From assembly GCA_003155915.1 (NCBI GenBank), contig PMFA01000017.1:48870-112869 (forward strand): a stretch of 64,000 nucleotides of DNA. Direction: 5' to 3'. Shown piece after piece: positions 17,945 through 26,588 of this stretch (its first letter is position 1; each line of letters opens with the position of its first letter). This DNA comes from Acidimicrobiaceae bacterium (GTDB taxonomy: Bacteria > Actinomycetota > Acidimicrobiia > Acidimicrobiales > RAAP-2). Made by a program: the position numbers and the translations under genes. The notes beneath the pieces were generated by a model. That model had not been told where the DNA came from. It made no database searches and saw nothing but the letters and a program-made list of their open reading frames with translations.

Positions 17945-18694
17945 GTGTCTCCATCACTCGTTCAACGCGTACGCCACGGTGAGTACCTACGCGGCACCTT
18001 CCTCAATCTCGGCTCAGCGCTGGTGGCCGAGGTGTGCGCCCTCAGCGGATTCGACTGGCTCTTGGTCGACCTCGAGCACGGCGCCGGGGGTGAAGAGGGC
18101 CTGGCCGACCAGTTGCTGGCCGGCGCGGCCCACGGCGTCTCGGTCATCGCGCGCACCGAGTCGGCGGAGCGCATTCGCGTCGGTCACCTGCTCGACCTCG
18201 GGGTCGAGGGCGTCATGTTTCCCCGATTGGAGACGCCGGAGGAGGTTCGCGCCGCGTTAGCGCACCTCTGGTATCCGCCGCGCGGGGATCGTGGTATCGC
18301 CGGCTACAACCGGGCTCGCCGCTTCGGCGGCGACGGCCTCACGGGCGACGAAGTCAACGAGGGCATTTTGGCCGTCGTCCAAGTGGAGTCCGTCACGGCT
18401 CTCGAGAACCTCGACGAAATAGCCGCCCTCGACGGCGTCGACGCGCTCTTTATCGGTCCGGCCGACCTCTCGGCGGCACTCGGGGTGGCCGGTCAGCTGG
18501 AGCATCCAGTGTTCCAGGACGCCCTCGACAAGGTCGTCGCGGCGGCAACCAGGAACGACGTCGCGGCCGGCATCTTCGTGGGCGATCCCACCCAAGTCCC
18601 GACCTACCGCAACCGGGGATTTCGCTTCCTCTCCGTAGGTTCGGACTCGTCGTTACTACGTGGTGCGGCCCTCGAGGCGTTGCACCTTGACTAG
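17945..18694 (+). CDS. garL: HpcH/HpaI-type aldolase, probable 5-keto-4-deoxy-D-glucarate aldolase
   Basis: 249 residues from GTG 17945, preceded by CGGAGGAA as ribosome site; longer in-frame starts lack one. Class II pyruvate aldolase motifs are visible: GFDWLLVDLEHGA near residue 38, VMFPRLETPEE near 93, VQVESVTALENLDEIA with the metal Glu near 145 and ALFIGPADLSAALG with the metal Asp near 170. Such enzymes cleave 5-keto-4-deoxy-D-glucarate to pyruvate and tartronate semialdehyde. Position next to the reductase gene and opposite the dehydratase gene supports that substrate over the homologous homoprotocatechuate pathway. Confidence 0.85.
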   Translation: MSPSLVQRVRHGEYLRGTFLNLGSALVAEVCALSGFDWLLVDLEHGAGGEEGLADQLLAGAAHGVSVIARTESAERIRVGHLLDLGVEGVMFPRLETPEEVRAALAHLWYPPRGDRGIAGYNRARRFGGDGLTGDEVNEGILAVVQVESVTALENLDEIAALDGVDALFIGPADLSAALGVAGQLEHPVFQDALDKVVAAATRNDVAAGIFVGDPTQVPTYRNRGFRFLSVGSDSSLLRGAALEALHLD

Positions 18695-18708
18695 GTAGCC
18701 TGCAAAAC

Positions 18709-19623
18709 ATGACCACTTCTCACCTCGACCCTCAGGCTGTTCACGAGCGCGTCGGCTTCGTTGGCATGGGTACCATGGGTGCCGCCATGGCGCTCAACCT
18801 CGCCAAAGCCGGTTTCGCCTTGACGGTCTGGAACCGCACTCCCGGGCGCGCGTCCCAGATTGTGGCCGCCGGTGCCGTCGAGGTCGCCACAGCGCAGGAA
18901 CTGGCCGCCGCGTCCGACGTCGTCGTCATGTGTCTCACCGACTCGCCCCAGGTCGAGGCGGTGCTGTTCGGAGAGACGGGTCTGGCCAGCGGCCTCGCCC
19001 CGGGCTCGATTGTCGTCGACTGCACCACTCTCAGTCCGCTCAAGGCACGCGAGTTCGCGACGCGACTTCACACGCAAGGGGTGAGCGCCGTCGACGCGCC
19101 CGTGTCGGGCGGTTCCGAGGGCGCGCGGCACGCAACGCTCACCATCATGGTCGGCGGTTCGAACCAGGACGTCGCTCGAATCGATCCCGTTTTGCGAGCG
19201 ATGGGCAAGTCCATCAACCATCTCGGTCCGGTCGGAGCGGGTCAGTGGGCCAAGGCCATCAACCAGGTCATTCTCTCGGGCGTCTACCTCGGGGTGGCGG
19301 AAGGAGTCACGCTCGCGTTGAAGGCGGACCTTGACGCCCAGAAGGTGGTCGATGCCTTGGTCGGCGGAGCCGCCGATTCGTGGGTGCTGAAGAACCGCGC
19401 CGGTCGAATGATCGAGAACGAGTATCCCCTGGGCTTCAAGATTGCACTGCACCGCAAGGATCTCGCCATCGGTCTCGAGCTCGCTCGCAGCGTCGGGGCG
19501 CAGTTGCCGGTGACGACGCTGGCCGCGGGCTACGAGGACGCGTTGATTGAAGAAGGTCACGGCGACGACGACAACTCGGCGTTGGCCCGCACGATTCGTC
19601 GACTCTCGGGCCTTGAGGGTTAG
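18709..19623 (+). CDS. garR: Tartronate semialdehyde reductase-like beta-hydroxyacid dehydrogenase
   Basis: 304 residues. The 6-phosphogluconate/3-hydroxyisobutyrate dehydrogenase family is clear: dinucleotide motif VGFVGMGTMGAAMALNLAK at residues 16-34, substrate loop DAPVSGGSEGA near 128, and GAGQWAKAINQVI near 175 with the catalytic Lys. Reduces tartronate semialdehyde to D-glycerate with NAD(P)H. It follows the aldolase gene by 14 bases and completes the route from uronate to pyruvate plus glycerate. Related enzymes act on 3-hydroxyisobutyrate; the operon context favours tartronate semialdehyde. Confidence 0.85.
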   Translation: MTTSHLDPQAVHERVGFVGMGTMGAAMALNLAKAGFALTVWNRTPGRASQIVAAGAVEVATAQELAAASDVVVMCLTDSPQVEAVLFGETGLASGLAPGSIVVDCTTLSPLKAREFATRLHTQGVSAVDAPVSGGSEGARHATLTIMVGGSNQDVARIDPVLRAMGKSINHLGPVGAGQWAKAINQVILSGVYLGVAEGVTLALKADLDAQKVVDALVGGAADSWVLKNRAGRMIENEYPLGFKIALHRKDLAIGLELARSVGAQLPVTTLAAGYEDALIEEGHGDDDNSALARTIRRLSGLEG

Positions 19624-19704
19624 CGTCAGATTGACGAGGCCACGGCGCCAGGTTTTCGATCAGGGTTAGAACCGGCCCGCTTTCACTAGGGATGCGGAAT
19701 GGCG

Positions 19705-20355
19705 TCACTCGGAAACGAGTGACGCTTTGTGGGTTGCGAGAACCTTGTCGAGGGTCGCGGGACTGAGCGCGCGGTGGGGGAGATCAGAAGCGGCGGGCCG
19801 CATACCGGCGATTAAGAGGTCGAGGTGGCGTCGCCACGCGTCCGGAGCGACGGGAAGCGTCGCTTCGAGGACGCCGAGCAAGGAAAACATTGCGAGCGAC
19901 AGGTCGGTGTTGGTGAGGTCGTGGCGAATCAGGTCGTGCTTCTTCGCGTCGACGAGAAGTCGGGCGATGAGTTGACGGGCGGTCTTCACCATCTCGTGGT
20001 CGGTATTCCAAAGTCGCCGCAGGTATCCCGCGTGCTCGGCTTGATAGGCGCTGGACGCCTCCAAGAACCTTTCGAGTCCAGTGCCTCCCGGTGACTTCAA
20101 GGCGTCGCGGGCCATCTGAATGGTGGTGTCGAGGATTTCACGCACGAGCGCGTCGACGAGCGCTTCCTTGGTGGGAAAGCGCCGGTAGAGCGTACCGACA
20201 CCGACTCCGGCGACCCGCGCTATCTCGGTGACACTGGCGTCCAGGCCCTGTTCGTTAAAGACCAGCACGGCCGCGGTGAGAAGTTGCTGGCGGTGTTGTT
20301 CCGCGTCCTTGCGTAAGGGTCTCTGAGCGTGGGTGGCGAGGGTCACGGAGGTCAC
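19705..20355 (-). CDS. TetR-family transcriptional regulator
   Basis: 216 residues from GTG 20355, fixed by a GTGA overlap with the stop of the MFS gene. The N-terminal HTH covers residues about 15-60: QQLLTAAVLVFNEQGLD, then VTEIARVAGVGVGTLYRRFP with the recognition helix. The rest is a helical ligand-binding domain. It probably represses its own operon with the MFS transporter; two palindromes upstream of that operon (21840-21861 and 21880-21901) are the likely operators. Ligands of such regulators are usually the transported compounds, here unknown. Confidence 0.88.
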   Translation of the reverse strand: MTSVTLATHAQRPLRKDAEQHRQQLLTAAVLVFNEQGLDASVTEIARVAGVGVGTLYRRFPTKEALVDALVREILDTTIQMARDALKSPGGTGLERFLEASSAYQAEHAGYLRRLWNTDHEMVKTARQLIARLLVDAKKHDLIRHDLTNTDLSLAMFSLLGVLEATLPVAPDAWRRHLDLLIAGMRPAASDLPHRALSPATLDKVLATHKASLVSE

Positions 20356-21821
20356 TCGGATTCGTCGCCGACGAGCGTGCCACCGGCGACCATGCCGAGC
20401 TCGGCGTGCGGCAACGTGGCCTCGGTCACCGAGGTGGGCGGGCGCAGCCTTCCGGGAACGAAGAAGGCCGCGATCGTCGCGGCGACGGCGGCGACGGTTA
20501 ACAGCGCAAAGCCGTGGGTGTAACCCGACTCACGCGGAAACGAACCGGCGCGCATGCCCGAGGTCACGATGCTGCTCATGACCGCTGCGCCAATCGAACC
20601 GCCAATGGTACGGACGTTGGCGTTCATGCCGCTCGCGACGCCCGTCTGCTCGGGCGGAACGGCCACCACGACGAGGGCCGACATCGACGCGAAGGCCAGA
20701 CCGAAACCGACGCCTTCGACAACCATCGCGAGAAGAATCTGCCACTGAGCGGCGTGAGCGAAGGTGAGGAGCGCGAACGTGATGATCCCGACCAGTAGTC
20801 CGGTGATGAGCACGGACTTACTGCCAAAGCGCTTCGAGAGGGGTCCGGAGAGCATGCCAAAGATGAACATGAACACGCTTGCCGGCAAAAGGATCAGTCC
20901 CGAGTGGGTGATACTCACGCCGAAGCCGTAGCCGGCTGAAGTTGGGGTCTGCAGGAACTCGGGCAGGAACGCGAAGACGGCGTACATCCCGACGCCGAGC
21001 AGCAGCGCCACCAGGTTCGTCGTCCACACGGCGGGAATCCTCATCATCTTCATGTCGATCAAGGGGTGCGCGGATCGTGATTCGACGACGACCCATACGA
21101 CGGCGACGACGACCGCGACGATCAAGAGACCAATGACGCTCGTTGAGCCCCAGCCCCACGTCGGTGCCTCGCTGATGCCGAGGATCAGGGCCACGAGCCA
21201 CGCCGAGAGCAAGACGACGCCCGCCCAACTGATCCTTCCGAGGGTGCGAACCTGCGACTCGGGAATGACGAGATGCGCGGCGATCACGGTCAGAGCCATC
21301 ACGATCATCGGAATCCAGAACAGCCAGTGGTAGTCGAGCGCGTCCACGATCGGTCCCGCCAGGACGATGCCGAGTCCGGCGCCCGCCGCGGCTAACGCCG
21401 CGATGACGCCGATCGCGCCCATCACCTTTTCCTTCGGGAACTCGTCACGGATGAGCCCGAAGGACAGGGGAAGGACCCCACCACCGACGCCCTGGATGAC
21501 GCGAGCCACGATCATCAGCGTGATGGAGCTCGCGACCGCAGCCAAGAGCGATCCGAGCGTGAGCGCCACCAACGTCACGACGAGCAGTCGCTCCTTACCG
21601 TGCATGTCGCCGAGTCGGCCCATGATGGGAGTGAAGATGGCCGCCGACAATAGGTAGGCGGTGAGGACCCACGTGACGGAATTCTGCGAGGTGTGCAGTC
21701 CAGCTTCGATCGTGGGGAGTACGGGTATGACCAGTGACTGCAACAAGGCGTAGCCCCCGACCGCGAGGGCCAATACGGCGTACGTTGCCTGATACGGCCT
21801 CCGCGACTTCTCTACCGGCAT
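20352..21821 (-). CDS. MFS multidrug efflux transporter (DHA2-like)
   Basis: 489 residues from the ATG at 21821; a longer frame to 21881 runs through the operator region and is unlikely. About 14 hydrophobic helices are expected for this length. MFS motif A is seen as GRLGDMHGKERLL after helix 2, and motif C-like glycine-rich GVIAALAAAGAGLGIVLAGP in helix 5. It should export drugs or other toxic hydrophobic compounds by proton antiport. It is the first gene of a two-gene operon with the TetR regulator. Confidence 0.88.
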   Translation of the reverse strand: MPVEKSRRPYQATYAVLALAVGGYALLQSLVIPVLPTIEAGLHTSQNSVTWVLTAYLLSAAIFTPIMGRLGDMHGKERLLVVTLVALTLGSLLAAVASSITLMIVARVIQGVGGGVLPLSFGLIRDEFPKEKVMGAIGVIAALAAAGAGLGIVLAGPIVDALDYHWLFWIPMIVMALTVIAAHLVIPESQVRTLGRISWAGVVLLSAWLVALILGISEAPTWGWGSTSVIGLLIVAVVVAVVWVVVESRSAHPLIDMKMMRIPAVWTTNLVALLLGVGMYAVFAFLPEFLQTPTSAGYGFGVSITHSGLILLPASVFMFIFGMLSGPLSKRFGSKSVLITGLLVGIITFALLTFAHAAQWQILLAMVVEGVGFGLAFASMSALVVVAVPPEQTGVASGMNANVRTIGGSIGAAVMSSIVTSGMRAGSFPRESGYTHGFALLTVAAVAATIAAFFVPGRLRPPTSVTEATLPHAELGMVAGGTLVGDESE

Positions 21822-21839
21822 TGCTCGCCCCTGATGTCT

Positions 21840-21861
21840 AAGCGGAGTGTTCACTCCGTAT
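21840..21861. promoter_or_regulatory. Operator-like palindrome 1 of the MFS/TetR operon
   Basis: AAGCGGAG-TGTTCA-CTCCGTAT: inverted repeat with core CGGAG-N6-CTCCG, 18 bases upstream of the MFS start. It repeats the pattern of the site at 21880 with a 40-bp start-to-start distance, close to four helical turns. Probable TetR binding site. Confidence 0.6.
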
Positions 21862-21879
21862 CGTAGACACTCTACAGTC

Positions 21880-21901
21880 AAGCGGAGAAGACGCTCCGCT
21901 T
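21880..21901. promoter_or_regulatory. Operator-like palindrome 2 of the MFS/TetR operon
   Basis: AAGCGGAG-AAGACG-CTCCGCTT is a perfect 8-bp inverted repeat with a 6-base centre. On the reverse strand a -35-like TTGACT (21876-21881) begins right at its edge, so a bound repressor here and at 21840 would block the promoter. Confidence 0.6.
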
Positions 21902-22210
21902 AGAATCCACCGGTATTTTGAATCGTCGCGCGCGAGTGTTCTCTCGAACCCAATCTGGTGAGTGCTCCAAGTGCAATAAGCGCCGGACGATTGTTGTCGC
22001 GATCGTCGCCGGAGAACTCGGCGACAACGCGGTCCCCCCATGGCATTCCAAGAAACTCGTGCGGGGGAGTGCGCAATCGTGCGCGGAGACGAGTGATTCG
22101 TCCGATATGACGATGCTCGGAATTCGTGACATTTGACCCTAGCGGGCCACGGTGTGCTCGCCCACTATGAAGACGTGTGGTTGCGTTGAAGTCGATACGC
22201 GGAGGTGGAA

Positions 22211-22390
22211 ATGGTGATCACGAGACAATTGAATCGCCAATGGCACGAGCAGCACCAAATGGGCGCCCGAGCCGATATTGATGAGCGCGTTCGGTGGCAC
22301 CTTGAACATGCCGAAGTCTGCGGATGTCGCCCAATACCACTCGGGGTGCTCGGAGAGATCGAGCGGCGAGGCTTCTGCGCAACGAAGTGA
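22211..22390 (+). CDS. Small conserved hypothetical protein (WHLEHAxxCGC type)
   Basis: 59 residues from ATG 22211 with a GGAGG site ending five bases upstream. The sequence has the distinctive pattern RQWHEQHQMG ... ERVRWHLEHAEVCGCRPIP, with conserved-looking Trp-His pairs and a Cys-Gly-Cys. I recall similar short proteins with a WHLEHAxxCGCRxIP motif across many bacteria, annotated only as hypothetical. His and Cys spacing could bind a metal, but this is inference. It is divergent from the MFS/TetR operon and stands alone. Confidence 0.65.
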   Translation: MVITRQLNRQWHEQHQMGARADIDERVRWHLEHAEVCGCRPIPLGVLGEIERRGFCATK

Positions 22391-22511
22391 GACGTGTCAG
22401 CTCGATGACACGTCTCGACTGCGAGCGCTCGCGGACAGCCTTGAAGAATTCAGTGGTGCGCCAGATTGAATTGACATTCGCTGCGTGTCGTGAACAGTTG
22501 ATTCTCAACCG

Positions 22512-23462
22512 TCAGGGAACTAAGACGATCTTGCCGTGCGAGTGACCGCCCGCGAGTTGCCGGTGCGCTGCAGCGGCCTCGACCAGCGGGTACGTCGCCT
22601 CGATGAACACTCGCAGGGAACCTGCCTCGACTCGTCGAATCAGCTCCAGTCTCGCCGCCGAGCGGATTTCTTTGCCCGGGTCAGCTCCGGGACCGCCGCC
22701 AAGTGCTTGTATGCCGTTGGCCTTACTTCGGGCAGAAGAGACAATCGTCGCGATCCGTTCGCGGTTCGCGACGAGGGCCACGGAAACGTCGACCGCTTCG
22801 TCGGTGCCGACCAGATCGATAGCGGCCGTGACGCCCTCGGGCGCGAGGGCGCGAATTCGCTCGAGCAGTCCATCGCCATAGACGACCGGCTCTACTCCGA
22901 GACCGCGAAGTCGCTCCTGCTCGTTCTCACTCGCGGTTCCGATCACTCGGGCGCCGTCGGCTACCGCGAGTTGCACGGCCATCAGGCCCACGCCTCCGGC
23001 CGCCCCGTGCACCAACAAAGTGTCCCCGGCGCTCGTCCCGGACGCTCGCAGTGCGTGGATCGCCGTGACGCCCGTCAGCATCAATCCGCTCGCCTCTTCG
23101 AAGGACATCGTCGAGGGCTTTGGCAACACGCTGCTCGGCGGCGCAAGAAGACCGGTGGCGTAGGCCCCGGACGCGCCATAAACAATGACTTCATCTCCCA
23201 CGGCGATTGGCCCGCCGGGACCTTCGAGTTCGCCACCAATCTTTGCGACGACCCCCGCAGCCTCTAAGCCGAGTGACATCGGAAGTTTGGATGGATCGTC
23301 ACCATACGTGCCGCTGTAGAGCTTGTAGTCGACGGGATTGGTCCCCGCCGCGCGAACCTCGATCACTACCTCGTCGGGACCGGGATCGTTGAGATTCGAT
23401 TCGACGACTGAGAGGACTTCAGGTCCGCCGTAGGCGGTCGCGACGACCGAAGATATCTTCAC
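22512..23462 (-). CDS. NADP-dependent quinone oxidoreductase-like MDR protein
   Basis: 316 residues. Zinc-independent medium-chain dehydrogenase/reductase: N-terminal GroES-like domain with EVRAAGTNPVDYKLYSG near residue 38, the nucleotide motif VHGAAGGVGLMAVQLA near 150, and GTASENEQERLRGLG following. The structural zinc Cys cluster of alcohol dehydrogenases is absent. The family reduces quinones or enones with NADPH. It is monocistronic and divergent from the SDR at 23617. Confidence 0.85.
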   Translation of the reverse strand: MKISSVVATAYGGPEVLSVVESNLNDPGPDEVVIEVRAAGTNPVDYKLYSGTYGDDPSKLPMSLGLEAAGVVAKIGGELEGPGGPIAVGDEVIVYGASGAYATGLLAPPSSVLPKPSTMSFEEASGLMLTGVTAIHALRASGTSAGDTLLVHGAAGGVGLMAVQLAVADGARVIGTASENEQERLRGLGVEPVVYGDGLLERIRALAPEGVTAAIDLVGTDEAVDVSVALVANRERIATIVSSARSKANGIQALGGGPGADPGKEIRSAARLELIRRVEAGSLRVFIEATYPLVEAAAAHRQLAGGHSHGKIVLVP

Positions 23463-23616
23463 TCGGTGAAGGTTATAGGGGCAACGCGTCAGGCGTTACG
23501 GGAGCGGTACGCAGTGGCGACCTCGCACGGCACCGTGGCGTCATCGTGTGGTGAAGGTGATAGGCCTTCATACGGTACGACGAAATTGAGTGGTATTTCA
23601 AGGAGAGGTGGCGACC

Positions 23617-24486
23617 ATGGCGAAGCAGCGCATCTGTGTGACGGGAGCGAGTGGGAAGGCGGGGCGTTCGGTGGTGCGAGATCTGCTCGAACACGGCTAC
23701 GACGTCGTCGCCACCGACGTTGCATCGTCGAAAGTAGACGTGGAGCACGGTGCCGTCCGGGCGGACCTCACCGATTATGGTCAAGCGATCCAAGTGCTGA
23801 AGGACGTCGACGCAGTCGTTCACCTCGCCAATATTCCCGCACCCGGCATCTACACTCCGGCGGTCACGTTCAATACGAATATGGCCATGAACTTCAATGT
23901 CTTTCATGCCGCCGCCAGTTGTGGTCTCAGCCGTGTGGTGTGGGCTTCAAGTGAGACGACGCTCGGCCTGCCGTTCACTGCAACCAACGGACTACCACCG
24001 CGGTACGCGCCGGTGGACGAAGATCACTACCCGGTACCGACCTCGACGTACGCACTGTCGAAGGTCGCGAGCGAGACGATCGCCCATCACATCTCGCAGT
24101 GGTCGGGGACGCCGTTCGTAGCGCTTCGCTTCTCCAACATCATGGATCCCGACGACTACCAAGCGTTCCCCTCGATGTGGGCGGATCCACACTCGCGCAA
24201 GTGGAACCTGTGGGGCTACGTCGACGGTCGCGACGTCGCGAGCGCCTGCCGCCTATCCCTGACGGCGCCCTCGGAGGCGCTCGCGGGAAGCCCGGGATTG
24301 ATCATTGCGGCGGCGGACACCGTCATGAACCGCCCGTCGGCGGCGCTCTTTGGCGAGGTGTTCCCCGGTGTGCCGCTCACTCGCGACATCGGGGAGTTCG
24401 AGACGTTGCTCGCCATCGACCGCGCCCGCGAGGTCATCGGCTACGAACCCCGTCACTCTTGGCGAGATCACATTTCCGAGTCCTGA
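23617..24486 (+). CDS. NAD-dependent epimerase/dehydratase family protein (extended SDR)
   Basis: 289 residues from ATG 23617, preceded by AAGGAGAGGTGG. Rossmann motif CVTGASGKAGRSVVRDL near the start, AVVHLANIPAPG near 72, catalytic Ser in WASSETT near 112 and Tyr/Lys in YALSK near 150. It resembles the uronate dehydrogenase/epimerase group but lacks neighbours that would define its sugar substrate. It is convergent with the exported hydrolase gene. Confidence 0.82.
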   Translation: MAKQRICVTGASGKAGRSVVRDLLEHGYDVVATDVASSKVDVEHGAVRADLTDYGQAIQVLKDVDAVVHLANIPAPGIYTPAVTFNTNMAMNFNVFHAAASCGLSRVVWASSETTLGLPFTATNGLPPRYAPVDEDHYPVPTSTYALSKVASETIAHHISQWSGTPFVALRFSNIMDPDDYQAFPSMWADPHSRKWNLWGYVDGRDVASACRLSLTAPSEALAGSPGLIIAAADTVMNRPSAALFGEVFPGVPLTRDIGEFETLLAIDRAREVIGYEPRHSWRDHISES

Positions 24487-24597
24487 CTGCAGCCGCTGTG
24501 ACGTCACCGGCTCTAGTCCCTCGACGCGGTCGATCGATCCCTGGCCATCTTCGAGCGACAAGTGACATTTGACTGACTTCGTGGGATCGCTCGCGGC

Positions 24598-25743
24598 CTA
24601 GTTGGGACCGCACTCTTCTCTGACCGGAGCAATATTCTTCAACGAAGGTCCGTTGACGCCGACGAAGATTCGAGCGGTCGCGGGACGTTGATCGCCCGCA
24701 ACCATGAGGTCGGCAGAGGTCGCGACGTCCTCGAGCGACATCTGGAGGAAGCGAATAGTCGTCGACGTCACCACGCCAAAGGCCGCCGCGTCCACGCCGT
24801 CGAACGGTGGCAGGTGGTGGGCCGTCTGAAGCTCGAGGAACCACTTGTTGGACTGGTGAATGCCGTCGTAGAGCTGTACGCCAAAGCGCATGGGATTGCA
24901 CTGGTCGGCGAGGCTTTGGACCACCAACAGGTCCGGTCGGCTGGCTTCGGTGGCGTAGGACTGGAACGTGTCCTCAGCCCCCGACAGGATGATCACCGCC
25001 CGGTAGGCGATTCCCGAGCGCAGGTTCGCGTAGTTCACGCCTTGGGGATCGTCGCCGTGGTCGTAGGCCAACATCCCTACCACCTCCGCGCCGTCCGAGT
25101 GACCGGCGAGGGCGATTTCCGACGGTTCGACCAGACCGCTGACGATGGGACAGCCGGTGGTCTCGTTGGCCGAGGCCTGGAGCACGGACCTGGTGACAAA
25201 GGTGAGGTCCCCGGCTTCATTGGGGAGATCGCCTTCGGTATTCGCGCCGCGTTGTGACGCCACTTCTGAAGCGCTCTCGTCGGGAAAGAACGGCGCCACG
25301 ACGACGAATCCCGCTCGCACCCACGCGTCCAACAGCGCGGCGTACGTGTCGGGCGTCACGTCGTAGCCGTGGGCGAAGACGACCATCGGATATCCACCGG
25401 TTCGCGGGGACGGAGGAGCTCCGTCCGATTCGGCCGGCTGATCGGGTTGGCGTTGTATCGGATACCTGACTTCAGTCACCAACCGCCGACCGCCGGGAAT
25501 GATTCGGTACGGCGTCGTGGAATAGTTCAGCGCGGAGCGCGAATGATCAACGAATGTGCAGCGGGCGATTCCGACCCCGTACAGTGCTGTCGGCGTGGAC
25601 AGATGTCGGTGGCTCGATTCTGCCCCGAGCGGGGCGGCCGTAGAGGTCGTCAATACAAATGTCGATGCGATGAGAAGCGCGAAGCGCGTGGCGAGTGCAC
25701 CGCGACGGGGCTTCGATAATCGATTGTTCCAGCTCACATTCAT
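24598..25743 (-). CDS. Exported alpha/beta hydrolase
   Basis: 381 residues. Residues about 15-42 are a signal peptide (FALLIASTFVLTTSTAAPLGA). The alpha/beta hydrolase fold shows the oxyanion region MVVFAHGYDVTPDTY near 120, and the nucleophile elbow ALAGHSDGAEVVG with Ser near 216 in G-H-S-D-G. A late Asp (SLADQC) and a His (AHHLPPFDG) could complete the triad. The layout resembles the platelet-activating-factor acetylhydrolase/chlorophyllase-like group that acts on ester bonds. The substrate is unknown. Confidence 0.8.
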   Translation of the reverse strand: MNVSWNNRLSKPRRGALATRFALLIASTFVLTTSTAAPLGAESSHRHLSTPTALYGVGIARCTFVDHSRSALNYSTTPYRIIPGGRRLVTEVRYPIQRQPDQPAESDGAPPSPRTGGYPMVVFAHGYDVTPDTYAALLDAWVRAGFVVVAPFFPDESASEVASQRGANTEGDLPNEAGDLTFVTRSVLQASANETTGCPIVSGLVEPSEIALAGHSDGAEVVGMLAYDHGDDPQGVNYANLRSGIAYRAVIILSGAEDTFQSYATEASRPDLLVVQSLADQCNPMRFGVQLYDGIHQSNKWFLELQTAHHLPPFDGVDAAAFGVVTSTTIRFLQMSLEDVATSADLMVAGDQRPATARIFVGVNGPSLKNIAPVREECGPN

Positions 25744-26009
25744 CGAGTCCGGCCCTCAGTTTTCACTTGATTCGGCGCGGTACGAACCGCCTACGGAAGG
25801 ATAATCACTCGGAATCCTGGGCCTCATCCATAGCGTTCAACTTCTCTGACGAAGGCGTTCACTCTGTGAACTGGCCTGGAGTACGGCCATTCACGCCCGC
25901 ACCGCCGCGCGCCAAATGGCGCTGGCTCGATTCACTGGAATCGACGACGATTCAGGATAGGTACCAGCGTGATTGATCTAATTCGTCGCCTCGTACGTAC
26001 TATCTGTTG

Positions 26010-26588
26010 ATGAGAAGGCAAGGACATTACGGGGATGGAGCTTCGGACGAGGCTCTTCTTTCGGGCGTCGCGCTCGGTGACGAGCGCGCCGTGCTCATCT
26101 TTGTCCGGCGCTATCAGCGACGCCTGTTCGGTTTGGCGTTGGGTATTGTCGGTGACTCGGGCATGGCCGAAGACGTCGCTCAAGAAGCGTTCATACGAAT
26201 ACTGCGTCACGCCGCCGTCTACGACGTGCGCCGCGGATCGGTCGCGACCTGGACTCTCACGATCACTCGCAACCTCGCCATCGACGCGCTGCGGGTCCGG
26301 CGACCAATTCCCACGGCTCCGGAGGACCGCGCATTCCTCGACCTGATCAGCAGTGAACGTTTGCCGGACGACGCCGCCGCGATGTCAGAATCCGTGGCCC
26401 AGGCGCGTTCCGCTCTCGCCGCTCTTCCCATGGATCAACGACGAGCGATCGTCCTCGCCGTGATGTACGGCAGAACCGTCGCCGAGGTCGCGACACTCGA
26501 GTCCATACCGCTCGGTACGGCGAAAAGTCGAATTCGATTGGGACTGGCCAAGCTTCGCGAAGCCGCGACCGTGATGGAGATCCCGTGA
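26010..26588 (+). CDS. ECF-type RNA polymerase sigma factor
   Basis: 192 residues from ATG 26010. Region 2: VRRYQRRLFGLALGIVGD, then MAEDVAQEAFIRILRH and TWTLTITRNLAIDALR. Region 4: LAALPMDQRRAIVLAVMYG and the HTH VAEVATLESIPLGTAKSRIRLG. The pattern is close to sigma factors paired with zinc anti-sigma factors. Its stop overlaps the anti-sigma start (GTGA at 26585). No strong ribosome site precedes the ATG, so the transcript may be leaderless. It likely controls the downstream cluster to 30446. Confidence 0.9.
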   Translation: MRRQGHYGDGASDEALLSGVALGDERAVLIFVRRYQRRLFGLALGIVGDSGMAEDVAQEAFIRILRHAAVYDVRRGSVATWTLTITRNLAIDALRVRRPIPTAPEDRAFLDLISSERLPDDAAAMSESVAQARSALAALPMDQRRAIVLAVMYGRTVAEVATLESIPLGTAKSRIRLGLAKLREAATVMEIP

